NCBI GenBank assembly: GCA_021325235.1
Contig: JAJPHN010000035.1
Location: 1-36,313 of the forward strand
Origin: Terriglobia bacterium
Lineage (GTDB): Bacteria > Acidobacteriota > Terriglobia > Bryobacterales > Bryobacteraceae
Reading direction: 5' to 3'
Length of the DNA: 36,313 bases
A program made the position numbers and the translations under genes. The notes below the pieces were generated by a model. That model was not told the origin of the DNA. It made no database searches and saw only the letters and a program-made list of their open reading frames with translations. Positions 16,012 through 23,520 of this stretch are shown here, one piece after another. The first letter of the stretch is position 1; each line of letters opens with the position of its first letter.

Positions 16012-18072
16012 TCAATTCACAGTGATCGTTTGGGTCGGAAATGCGAAATCGCCAATCGGACTTACGATATAGGCGCCTTTCGGCAAAAAGCTTTGAATGT
16101 TGCCGGTCTCATCGGACATCAACTGCCGGACCTGGCCGGACTGCTGGCTGACGACCTGAATTTCGCCCTGAATGGGTTTGCCATCGTCGTCGACGATTTT
16201 CAGAGTGAGCTGCCCCAGGCTGCTCTTTCCAACTACCGGAAGCTGGGCACAAATTCCGGCACCGGTGGCGCGCTCCTGCAGCATGCGAAGCAGGCTCAAC
16301 CCCGCCTGCAGCAAGGGAACGGCTTCCCGCGCCGGCGGCTGGTCCGGATGCTGAAACCAGTTGCCGAGCGATTGGAAACTCGAGCGCAGTATTCGGACCT
16401 GCTCGGCGACAATCACGCCCCGGCGATCGAGAATCGCATAGAGCCGCATCGGAAACGAGCCCAGACGAATCCAGACGCGGCGATCGAAACCATCCAGACT
16501 CTTGTTATCGAGCGCGGTGATCTGCTTCACCGCTTCATCGATCAGTTGCCGGTGCTGCGCAGCGAGTGATTCGTCACATCCGTAAGGATTCGCCGATAAC
16601 TGGTCCGACTCGGTAAGACCCTGGGCAATGATTGCATCCAGAGACTGCGTCGCGTTGTCGAGGCAACTCGCAGGCGGACAAAGCTCGCGCTCCTGGTACC
16701 GGGTGAAGGCGCGCTTCACATTCCCCGAAACATACGCCTGCATATCGGACCAAACGGTTTTCAGCTGAGTTCCCAGCCCTGAGCAGGGCGCCTTCAATTT
16801 ATGAATGGACCTTAGCGTCGCCGCCGCATAAAAACCGAAGTCGTCCAGCTCCGCTTGCAAAACCGTGAAGGAAGCCGGTTGCGCGGTGCAGCGCAGCTGT
16901 TGGATCTGGCACTGAACAGAATCGTACTCGTACGAAACTGTCGTGGCCGCGTCGCGGACACTGTTGAGAAAGGTGTAGACGTCCATGGGATCGCAGGATG
17001 TCGATGCGGCTCGGCCTCCCGCCAACTCGCCGACGAGAGTGTCGACGGCCTGTACCAACGGCGCAACAGGATGAACCGCAGCTGCACCGGGACGCGGTGG
17101 TCCGATAACGCTTTCAAACGTCTCTTCCAGTTGAGTCGCGAGTGGAGTGAGCCGCCGCGCAAATTGCTCCGCTTCGAGCAGATCCTGACGCGAGAAACAA
17201 CTGTTAAGCTCGTTTTCGCGGCTGTATTGTGGTCCGCACTTCCCGTTGCCCTCGCGAGTCAAAACGCAGATGTCCTCTACCGCGTTTTGAAACTGCTGTA
17301 GCCATTCATCGACGGGCTCTCGATCTCCAAAGCCCTGTGCTCCAGACCGCACCAATATGGCTACTTTCGAATAAAGCGCCGAAACAGCATTAAGCGTTTG
17401 TGCTTCCGATCCGTCGCCATCGAGATATAACTCGATGAGGCGATGTCCGGTCTCGCATTCGCTTCGAAGAATACTGTCCGGGTCAAAAGGATTGTCCTCT
17501 AAGCTTTCGGCCAATTGCTCCCAAATGAACCTGCGCGGATTCTGAAACGATCGATACTCCTCCCGTGCTTGAGCCCTGGCTGTCCGATTCGAGCCAGCTG
17601 CTCCGTTATGCGGTGGAGGCGGTGCGGGCGCTGGCGCGTACGCCCGTGCGTTGATATCCGCCTGTAATTCGTCGATCTTCTCCCATAAAGCCTCATGCTC
17701 GTGCTCACGAAGAGCCTTTTCGATTTCCGCCATCTTCGCGTGCAGAGCTGAAAGATCACGCGCTTCGATCGACGCGCCCTTTCCGGGTTTATCGGCCGGG
17801 CCATCCCCTTCCACTGACGACCTTTCGCCTGCGAGCGCTTCTGCGGGCGCGATCGGAGGCGTGGGAATCGCAGAACTACCGCCCAGCAGCGGACCATCGC
17901 CGGTCGCGCCAGGCACGACCTCCCCGGCGCTCGCGGGCCTGGGCGGTATCGGCGTTGCGCTGCTGCTCAAGGCTGCTGGCGTCTCTTCAGGAGCCAGGCG
18001 CTCCTCCGGATGCTCCGAGGGGTCGCCCATCTTCTCTTTTGGATTTTTCTGGTTCTTCGGATCTCGTGCCAT
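16012..18072 (-). CDS. Cluster protein E: 686-residue coiled-coil, cysteine-rich protein with C-terminal prealbumin-like domain
   Basis: This is the largest cluster protein. Residues 1-100 are Pro/Ala/Glu-rich and look disordered. Residues 101-141 form a charged heptad-like helix (SALHAKMAEIEKALREHEHE), followed by a Pro-rich linker at about 145-156. Residues about 165-610 are helical and carry about a dozen cysteines scattered in pairs (for example GKCGPQYS, VQCQIQQLRC, LCPPASCLDN), which is unusual for a cytosolic protein. Residues about 615-686 form a small beta domain (LGQLTLKIVDDDGKPIQGEI, then a Ser/Asp/Glu turn and FLPKGAYIVS) resembling carboxypeptidase-regulatory or CnaB-like folds. 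Its ATG overlaps the preceding stop as TAATG, with AGGAGAGG upstream. No enzymatic motif is visible; a structural role is likely. Confidence 0.65.
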   Translation of the reverse strand: MARDPKNQKNPKEKMGDPSEHPEERLAPEETPAALSSSATPIPPRPASAGEVVPGATGDGPLLGGSSAIPTPPIAPAEALAGERSSVEGDGPADKPGKGASIEARDLSALHAKMAEIEKALREHEHEALWEKIDELQADINARAYAPAPAPPPPHNGAAGSNRTARAQAREEYRSFQNPRRFIWEQLAESLEDNPFDPDSILRSECETGHRLIELYLDGDGSEAQTLNAVSALYSKVAILVRSGAQGFGDREPVDEWLQQFQNAVEDICVLTREGNGKCGPQYSRENELNSCFSRQDLLEAEQFARRLTPLATQLEETFESVIGPPRPGAAAVHPVAPLVQAVDTLVGELAGGRAASTSCDPMDVYTFLNSVRDAATTVSYEYDSVQCQIQQLRCTAQPASFTVLQAELDDFGFYAAATLRSIHKLKAPCSGLGTQLKTVWSDMQAYVSGNVKRAFTRYQERELCPPASCLDNATQSLDAIIAQGLTESDQLSANPYGCDESLAAQHRQLIDEAVKQITALDNKSLDGFDRRVWIRLGSFPMRLYAILDRRGVIVAEQVRILRSSFQSLGNWFQHPDQPPAREAVPLLQAGLSLLRMLQERATGAGICAQLPVVGKSSLGQLTLKIVDDDGKPIQGEIQVVSQQSGQVRQLMSDETGNIQSFLPKGAYIVSPIGDFAFPTQTITVN

Positions 18073-18626
18073 TACATCCTCTCCTGGCTTGTCTCAACGC
18101 CTCGATTTACAACCTTCTTACCGATGCTGATGGTGTGTACCGACACTGCATTCGACCCGGCATGCTCGGCCATCTCTTCCCAGCAGCGCGCGAGGGCCTG
18201 GCTCAACGCCTGCAGTGGCTCGCGGCACCGTTCCACTCCGTCCCTGGTGCTTCCGGCCCAGGCGCGCCATTCACCCCTGCGCTCTTTGCCGAGACAAGCG
18301 AGATCTTTGAGCCGTTCATAGGAAGCCAGCTCGGAAACAAACTGGGCTTCGATCTGATGGACCTGGTTCTGGCAGCGGCCGAGGGCACGCCGGGCCGCAT
18401 GAAAGTCAACCTGAGAACCTACCGCTCCTTCGGCTGCGCGGGCATGCAGCAAACATTCATCCAGCAAACCCATCAACGCGAGAATGGCGTCGCCCATTTG
18501 ATCCAAGAGCACGGCGGCGCCTTTGGCCGGCCTATCCTCGACAATGGTCAGCGATAAGGCCTCAAAGGCATCGCGTAGCCTTCGCAGTTCACTGATGAAT
18601 TCACCGATCTTCGACTCGAGTGCCAT
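18072..18626 (-). CDS. Cluster protein D: 184-residue all-helical protein
   Basis: No family was recognised. The start ATG 18626 follows AAGGAGAT. The sequence reads as four or five amphipathic helices: KIGEFISELRRLRDAFEALS, then AAVLLDQMGDAILALMGLLD, ARRALGRCQNQVHQIEAQFV and REPLQALSQALARCWEEMAE. It ends in a polar strand-like tail with VSVHTISIGKK. This resembles a helical-bundle adaptor or assembly partner. It is coupled to protein E by the TAATG overlap and lies 4 bases downstream of the protease-like gene, so the three are probably made in fixed proportion. Confidence 0.65.
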   Translation of the reverse strand: MALESKIGEFISELRRLRDAFEALSLTIVEDRPAKGAAVLLDQMGDAILALMGLLDECLLHARAAEGAVGSQVDFHAARRALGRCQNQVHQIEAQFVSELASYERLKDLACLGKERRGEWRAWAGSTRDGVERCREPLQALSQALARCWEEMAEHAGSNAVSVHTISIGKKVVNRGVETSQERM

Positions 18627-18630
18627 CCCA

Positions 18631-19974
18631 CTATCTCCTTACAAGCTCCTTGTAGAAGTTCTCGGTGATCGCACCGGGCCGTGCCAGCCGCCGATCGAGA
18701 GCGATACGCGCGGCGCCGATGAGAAAGCGTTCCGGAACAACGCCAGGATCAACCCCTGCCGCCAGTCTGCGCGCGGCCTCCTCGATCATCTGCTGATCTT
18801 TTCGCTCGAAGCGAAGCACCTGCGTCAGGCTTTTGTTCCCGAGAGTCTTGAACGGCTGATAGCACATGGCATCAACCGCCAGCGCGCAGGCCTGCGGAAA
18901 CGTCTCCAGCATTTTCTCCGGAACATTTCCCGCTCGCGGGTTCGGGTAAATGCGCGTCCAGGCACGCCGATATTGATCTGCTTCGTCAACGAAACCCATC
19001 CGGCGCAGCAGTTCGACGCTGATGAGAACCCGTAGATATGGGGTGGGGTGCACGCCGTGCGGATTGAAGCCGAATACCAGACTCGGCGCGCGTCCCACAA
19101 CGTCCATCAACGAACCCACCACTTCCGGTCCACCCAGCAGCAGCGCACTGAGATCGGAAAACATCTCGCGGTTCCAGCGCGCCCAGGTTGCGGCAACGGA
19201 ACGCCCGAGATCAGCTTCGAGGAGCCGGTGCGCAACGCTGCGCGGGACTGGCTTACTCAATCCCAATTCGCTCTGGAGATTGTGACTCACTTCGTGCAAG
19301 ACAGCGCCGAGCGTCCACGGATTCACTAAACGGTGGTACGGCAGCTGCACTAAAGGGAACGGGTTGAATTGCCGCCCCAGCCTTCGCAGCCGGATCCCGC
19401 GCCGCATAGTGGCCGGCGCAAAACCGGTTCGCATAAAACAAAATGGGGGCGGAGCGGGAATGGATTTGGCGGTCCCGATTCCAGTGAATGCAATCTGGTA
19501 GCAATTGAGCGCGATCCGGTCGCAGCTCAGCAACCACTCGGCGTAGGGCATCGATTGCCGCTGCCCAAAAAGCTCGAAATAAAAATCCCAGATTTTCTCG
19601 ATTCCCTGTACCCACTTGTGGGCGCGGTCTTTTTCTGTGACAGCGCGTTCCAGAGCGGGAGGCGAGAGCTGCTCGCCGGCCTGGTCAATCGCTTTCGTTA
19701 CGGTTTTCGACAGCTTGATGAGTCCGCGCCGAAGGCCTTTGATGAGGCTGTTCACAGCCTGGATGTGGCTCTCGGAGGGCGCAGCGGCTCCGGTGCCGAA
19801 CTCTTCGCGCCGAAAGGGCCGAAGCGCTGCCGCGTGGCGTGTGACATTGATGGATTGCGCGCGCAACCAGGGCCGCAGAATCAACTGGGGCCCGGCGCCT
19901 GGCCGCACAGTCCGGTGTAAAGCCGGCCTCACTCTCGAGCGTGTCCGCGGCAGCACGCTGGACATGGTTGCCAT
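18631..19974 (-). CDS. Cluster protein C: HExxH zinc-protease-like protein
   Basis: This 447-residue protein carries a zinc-protease motif in a helical context: LGAVLHEVSHNLQ, with His227, Glu228 and His231. About 40 residues later, NREMFSDLSALLLGG offers Glu270 and Asp274 in an ExxxD arrangement like the third-ligand helix of gluzincins. The N-terminal 60 residues are Arg-rich and low in structure, and residues 65-110 form helices. The family is not one I can name, but motif spacing and hydrophobic flanks support a real metallopeptidase. With no signal peptide, the likeliest substrates are its cluster neighbours. The start ATG 19974 overlaps the region after the upstream TAA, with AAGGTAGGTG as ribosome binding site, and the next gene starts 4 bases after its stop. 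Confidence 0.68.
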   Translation of the reverse strand: MATMSSVLPRTRSRVRPALHRTVRPGAGPQLILRPWLRAQSINVTRHAAALRPFRREEFGTGAAAPSESHIQAVNSLIKGLRRGLIKLSKTVTKAIDQAGEQLSPPALERAVTEKDRAHKWVQGIEKIWDFYFELFGQRQSMPYAEWLLSCDRIALNCYQIAFTGIGTAKSIPAPPPFCFMRTGFAPATMRRGIRLRRLGRQFNPFPLVQLPYHRLVNPWTLGAVLHEVSHNLQSELGLSKPVPRSVAHRLLEADLGRSVAATWARWNREMFSDLSALLLGGPEVVGSLMDVVGRAPSLVFGFNPHGVHPTPYLRVLISVELLRRMGFVDEADQYRRAWTRIYPNPRAGNVPEKMLETFPQACALAVDAMCYQPFKTLGNKSLTQVLRFERKDQQMIEEAARRLAAGVDPGVVPERFLIGAARIALDRRLARPGAITENFYKELVRR

Positions 19975-19981
19975 CGAGCAC

Positions 19982-20869
19982 CTACCTTATTAGCTGGCCG
20001 CAGCAACGACAGTAGCTTGGCGCCGGTGCAGAAACGGCTCCGGCCTGGGTACGTTCGGCCCCGCATGTTGGGCAACTCGAACACACGCAACGGCCCGAAA
20101 CAACACGTCCATATCTCACGCTCGAAGTGGCTGGCTGGCCACCCACGGAAGCGGGTACTCCGGCCGCCGCAAGCCGGCCATGCGGTGTCGCGACCCCGCG
20201 CGCCAGGTGGCGATGAAACTGCCGATCCAGATGATAATGCCGGCGGAGCACATGCCGTCGACGCCTGGGATTCCGGAGTACGCGCTGCGTCTGCTGCGCG
20301 AGTGTGCGCACCGCAATACGCGGCGTGATCCGGCGGTGATGCAGCGCCTGCCGAGCGAGGCTGTGCACAGTTCGGCGGGCGATCGCGGGAACCGTACGCA
20401 GCAAGCGCCGCGCTGCCGGTTGGCGATAGAATTTGCGTGCGATCGTACCAATTCCGCGCGTGAGCTGCGGACTAACTCGGGTTACTGATTTAAGGATTCT
20501 GGGGAGTGCCTTTTTCGCCATGGGCGCAAGCGCCTTTGCTGCCATAGGTAAGAGCTTTGTGGCCGCCATGCCGATCAACGGAAGAAATCGATCTACCGCT
20601 TCCTCCTCCGATTCCGACTCGGCCGCCAGCGCGCCCAGGTGTTCCATCATGGCATCGGCATAGACTTTCCGGATCGGACTGATTTCGGATTCCCACTCAC
20701 CTTCGCCCTCTCCTTCGAATTCCGTTTCACCTTCCTCCTCGAATTCGCCTTCACCTTCAAACTCGTTTTCCAGTTCGCCTTCCCACTCGCCTTCGAGCTC
20801 GTCCTCTAATTCCGTTTCGAGTTCCGGATGAGTTCCCATTTCCTCTTCGGATTCGTACACGCTGGCCAT
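19982..20869 (-). CDS. Cluster protein B: Glu-rich/Arg-rich protein with C-terminal zinc ribbon
   Basis: This 295-residue polyampholyte has three parts. Residues 1-62 are dominated by Glu alternating with Leu, Phe, Trp and Gly (for example EFEGEGEFEEEGETEFEGEG). Residues about 95-225 are strongly basic and helical. Within them, 133-201 aligns without gaps to residues 232-300 of protein A with 28 of 69 identities, so the two are paralogues. The C-terminus holds seven cysteines; C266, C269, C287 and C290 (CPTCG and CRCCG) form a plausible zinc ribbon, with C261, C263 and C289 extra. AAGGAGG precedes ATG 20869. There is no signal peptide. The function is unknown; acidic-head, basic-tail proteins can self-associate or coacervate, which would fit a scaffold. 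Confidence 0.7.
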   Translation of the reverse strand: MASVYESEEEMGTHPELETELEDELEGEWEGELENEFEGEGEFEEEGETEFEGEGEGEWESEISPIRKVYADAMMEHLGALAAESESEEEAVDRFLPLIGMAATKLLPMAAKALAPMAKKALPRILKSVTRVSPQLTRGIGTIARKFYRQPAARRLLRTVPAIARRTVHSLARQALHHRRITPRIAVRTLAQQTQRVLRNPRRRRHVLRRHYHLDRQFHRHLARGVATPHGRLAAAGVPASVGGQPATSSVRYGRVVSGRCVCSSCPTCGAERTQAGAVSAPAPSYCRCCGQLIR

Positions 20870-20904
20870 GTCATTGCCTCCTTGAGCTGCTTTCTTCTTG
20901 TCTG

Positions 20905-21897
20905 CTATCGAGACATGCGGCGTCGGATCCGGCGTCTCGGACGTTTGTAGGCTCGGCTGACGCCAACATTGCGGACAACAGCGGCTGTGCAGGCCTTCGG
21001 ACTTCCGATGACACGCCGCACCTGCCTGGCTGCGGCCCGTGCTGCAGTCCGTTTCGTAATCGGGACGCCTTTAGCTGCCTGACGCTTCAAATCACGAATT
21101 GTCCGGCGAACAACAGTGGGTACGGCTCGCACGAGCATGCGAGTGTTTCGACGGCGGCGCAGCATACGGGTCAATACCGCAGTCCCACGCACCAGGTGCG
21201 GAAGTAAATTACGCAGGTCACGCCGGTCTGCGGGCGAAAGCACGGTAACGGCCGCCGCTCCCACCATCGCTTCAGCTTCCCCTTCGGCTTCGGCATGCGA
21301 GGCTGCTTCGGCCATCATTTCGGCAACTGCCATATTGTGCGTGAGCGGATGAGCGGCGATCTCGTGAACAACCTCCTGTTCACTCTCGAACTCGCTTTCA
21401 AACTCACCCTCGAGCTCACTTTCGCCCTCCAGGGCAGAACTGGCCAATCTGCCAATGCTCGCGCCCGCCGGGCCGAGGATCGCCCCTCCGACAATCGGCG
21501 CAGCGACCTTTGCGATCTTTTTGAGCATGGGCGCGGCGCGGCGTAGAAACTTTCCGATACGTCCGAAAAATTCTTCCGACTCGTATTCACCTTCGAACTC
21601 TTCCTCACCGAGCAGACTGCCCACCACGTTCCCTATGGCTCCCAGCCAACCCTCGCCTTCCAGGTGGCCCGCCTCCCCCTCCAACTCGCCTTCCAGCTCT
21701 TCTTCGAACTCGCCTTCGCCTTCGAGTTCTTCCTCGAGTTCGGCTTCGCCCTCCTCCTCACCGAGCAGACTGCCCACCACGTTCCCTATGGTGCCCAGCC
21801 AACCCTCGCCTTCCAAGTGGCCCGCCTCACTCTCCAACTCGCCTTCCTTAAACTCTTCCTCGAGCTCTAGCTCGAGTTCGCTCTCGTGGTCCGCCAT
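20905..21897 (-). CDS. Cluster protein A: Glu-rich repeat protein with basic C-terminal domain
   Basis: This 330-residue protein is the first gene of the cluster, with GGAGGT nine bases before ATG 21897. Residues 1-110 are alternating Glu/Leu/Phe/Gly sequence containing two copies of a 26-residue unit, at about 24-49 and 75-100, whose core is HLEGEGWLG then IGNVVGSLLGEEE. Residues about 111-157 are amphipathic and Gly/Ala-rich (FLRRAAPMLKKIAKVAAPIV, then GGAILGPAGASIG), resembling membrane-active peptides. A second acidic stretch (158-178) follows. The basic domain at 232-300 is paralogous to that of protein B, and the last 20 residues are nearly pure Arg/Lys. I recall similar WLG/LLGE acidic proteins as uncharacterised in other phyla. 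A role as the self-assembling main component is inference. Confidence 0.7.
   Translation of the reverse strand: MADHESELELELEEEFKEGELESEAGHLEGEGWLGTIGNVVGSLLGEEEGEAELEEELEGEGEFEEELEGELEGEAGHLEGEGWLGAIGNVVGSLLGEEEFEGEYESEEFFGRIGKFLRRAAPMLKKIAKVAAPIVGGAILGPAGASIGRLASSALEGESELEGEFESEFESEQEVVHEIAAHPLTHNMAVAEMMAEAASHAEAEGEAEAMVGAAAVTVLSPADRRDLRNLLPHLVRGTAVLTRMLRRRRNTRMLVRAVPTVVRRTIRDLKRQAAKGVPITKRTAARAAARQVRRVIGSPKACTAAVVRNVGVSRAYKRPRRRIRRRMSR
21602..21847. repeat. Two direct copies of a 93-base unit inside protein A
   Basis: The units at 21602-21694 and 21755-21847 are offset by 153 bases (51 codons) and differ at only about five positions. They encode the two HLEGEGWLG...GNVVGSLLGEEE segments of protein A. 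Such high DNA identity, including at third positions, points to a recent in-frame duplication or ongoing homogenisation, so copy number may vary between strains. Confidence 0.9.
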
Positions 21898-22274
21898 CTG
21901 TGGTTACCTCCAGAACTGGTTGGTGACACAGAGAAAGTAAATCGATTCTTCCGGATAAACCAGTCGCATTTTGCAGGTAGCTCCGTAAGGTGACGCGAAA
22001 TGAGCCGCATCCCTTGACACGGCTTTCGCCAAGCGGGCCTCATTTGCGTTATTTCGAGTGCTCTAGCTCAACGCATCTGCGAAGAAGCGCTCTGTCACCA
22101 AAAGCAGCGACTCCAAATTGGCGAAAAAGGGTGATATTGTTACAGCCTCGTAGTGAGTTGTGAAGCGTCTATCTTTTTGGCGCGTCCGGGCGAGCTATTG
22201 GCCCTTTTTGCCGCCACTGAAATGCGTAATTACGTTTAACACCCTGGCAGAAGATCGGCGGAGGAACACTGCTT
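21898..22274. promoter_or_regulatory. Divergent control region between the Glu-rich cluster and the LuxR gene
   Basis: These 377 bases hold no gene and must contain the promoters for both directions. The base composition is noticeably richer in A/T than the flanking coding sequence. On the plus strand TTGACA occurs at 22014-22019, but no good -10 follows at the right spacing. No minus-strand promoter stood out by eye. Candidate LuxR half-sites could not be identified with confidence. The GGAGGT and GGAGG ribosome binding sites of the two flanking genes are clear at its edges. Confidence 0.5.
22118..22146 (+). promoter_or_regulatory. Possible promoter for the LuxR-type regulator
   Basis: TTGGCG at 22118-22123 and TACAGC at 22141-22146 are 17 bases apart, followed by a leader of about 120 bases to the GGAGG site and ATG 22275. 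Both hexamers are imperfect, so this is a weak candidate read by eye. Confidence 0.25.
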
Positions 22275-22748
22275 ATGGTGGTCACATCAATAACACGCAC
22301 CGAGCAACTGGTGCGAGAGCTCTTGAAATGTGTGTCGCCCGGAACGACCGTTGGCGATGGGAGTCATGAAAACGGAGTCGAAGAAGTCCTGTTTGATCTT
22401 GAAGTGGATGGGTTGCGCTATCTGTTCATCCGGCTTCCTAAACTCGGGCAGCCGCAAGTCCCGCTAAGCCCCCGCGAGCAGGAGATTGTACGCCTGGTTG
22501 CGCTTGGACACTCAAACAAAATCATCGCCGGAGTTTTGAACATCAGTTCGTGGACTGTCTGCACTCACGTGCGCCGTATCTTCACAAAACTGGGCGTCGC
22601 TTCACGCGCAGCAATGGTGGCGAAGACATCGGAGTTGGAAAGAATGAAAGATCGACGCCAGATTGTGAGAAAGTCTTCCTTGCCTTCTGAGCTCGAATGC
22701 CCGCCTGCTCCAAGATCGCTCGTAGGAAACAGCCGTGTTGTGATCTAG
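22275..22748 (+). CDS. LuxR/GerE-type transcriptional regulator, probable regulator of the Glu-rich cluster
   Basis: This 157-residue protein has a C-terminal LuxR/GerE helix-turn-helix at about 63-118: LSPREQEIVRLVALGHSNKI, then a diverged GVLNISSWTVCTHVRRIFTKLGV recognition region. The N-terminal 60 residues (EEVLFDLEVDGLRYLFIRLP) are too short for a receiver or autoinducer domain and form a small alpha-beta segment of unknown ligand or partner. No phosphorylatable receiver Asp arrangement is evident. GGAGGAAC lies about 10 bases before ATG 22275. It is divergent from the first gene of the seven-gene cluster and shares its 377-base control region, which makes control of that cluster the simplest reading. 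The C-terminal 40 residues look disordered. Confidence 0.85.
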   Translation: MVVTSITRTEQLVRELLKCVSPGTTVGDGSHENGVEEVLFDLEVDGLRYLFIRLPKLGQPQVPLSPREQEIVRLVALGHSNKIIAGVLNISSWTVCTHVRRIFTKLGVASRAAMVAKTSELERMKDRRQIVRKSSLPSELECPPAPRSLVGNSRVVI

Positions 22749-23136
22749 GGTTGCTGACGATGAAGAGCGGGACGAGAGTCAGGCGTATCTGTAACAGCGG
22801 ACGCACCGTTGAATGCCGACCGTTTCGGAAAACGTTTGGCTGAGTCTTGTCAATACCGGCCGGAAGATATCGAAGTTCCGATCGAGAATTCTTCAGGATA
22901 AAGAGTAGTAAAGGGGCGCTCGAGCGGACGAACTCACGAACGGCTGCGGGCCATGTCACTAGGCTGCTTCAAGAATCTGCCGGACGCGCGCTTTCGCCAT
23001 GCGCAGAATGTGCTCGAGCTCGATGAGGTACTCCAATTCCGATTCCTGCACAGGATGCAGAGTGCGGAAAGCAATGCGAACCCGGCGATTCTCATCGCGG
23101 ACTTAATGAGATGCTCTCAAGAGCCTGGGTCCGTTC
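22749..23136. other. Intergenic stretch, possible antisense micro-ORF
   Basis: There is no convincing full gene between the LuxR gene and the PilZ gene. On the minus strand, 22959-23102 reads 47 residues with protein-like composition (ending ILRMAKARVRQILEAA) between two stops. It lacks a good start codon, apart from an internal GTG near 23051, and has no ribosome binding site, so it may be a gene remnant. No terminator was found after the LuxR gene. Confidence 0.3.
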
Positions 23137-23520
23137 TCAATTCACCCAGCGCGTTGCCGGTTCAGCCTGCGGCGCACGAAGCCGCTGCAGCAGCTTACGC
23201 GGATCGAACAAATGCTCCGGAATGAAGTGCCGCACGGACCAGCGGCTCTGCTCATCCAGCTGGACACCCACGAAAAATGCCTGATTGCGGTACACCGCGT
23301 AGCGGATCAGACCAGTCAGCTCCACCTGCCCATAGAGGACCCGGACCGGAGTGCCCACGTGGATCGAGCATTCCAGCTGAAGTGACATCCCTTTTTCGGA
23401 TATATCTTCGAGATTCGCGATCTTACGTTTTTCCTGGTGGTTGAAATCGTGCCAGATCACCTCGATCAGATCTGCGCAGAGCAGGCGGGTATCGCGTCGA
23501 CGGTCGTGCATTGCGTCCAT
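23137..23520 (-). CDS. PilZ-domain protein (candidate c-di-GMP receptor)
   Basis: This 127-residue single-domain protein has the two PilZ elements. The arginine motif is in DRRRDTRLLC at about 6-15 (RRxxxR). The D/NxSxxG-type motif is EDISEKGMSLQLE at about 38-50. Strands continue through GTPVRVLYGQVELTGLIRYA and FFVGVQLDE. Binding of c-di-GMP and an output through a protein partner are expected for the family; the target is unknown. GAGTAGG lies just before ATG 23520. It stands alone, divergent from the CPBP protease gene. Confidence 0.85.
   Translation of the reverse strand: MDAMHDRRRDTRLLCADLIEVIWHDFNHQEKRKIANLEDISEKGMSLQLECSIHVGTPVRVLYGQVELTGLIRYAVYRNQAFFVGVQLDEQSRWSVRHFIPEHLFDPRKLLQRLRAPQAEPATRWVN

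Noticed and set aside
20017-21940. Several plus-strand frames opposite the Glu-rich genes, including Ser/Pro-rich ones
   Set aside because: Ser-Pro-Ser-rich or Leu/Phe/Ala-rich frames are the expected complement of Glu-repeat codons; they lack ribosome binding sites.
22014-22043. TTGACA as a -35 element upstream of the LuxR gene
   Set aside because: No acceptable -10 hexamer follows at 16-18 bases (the sequence there is GCCTCA/CCTCAT).
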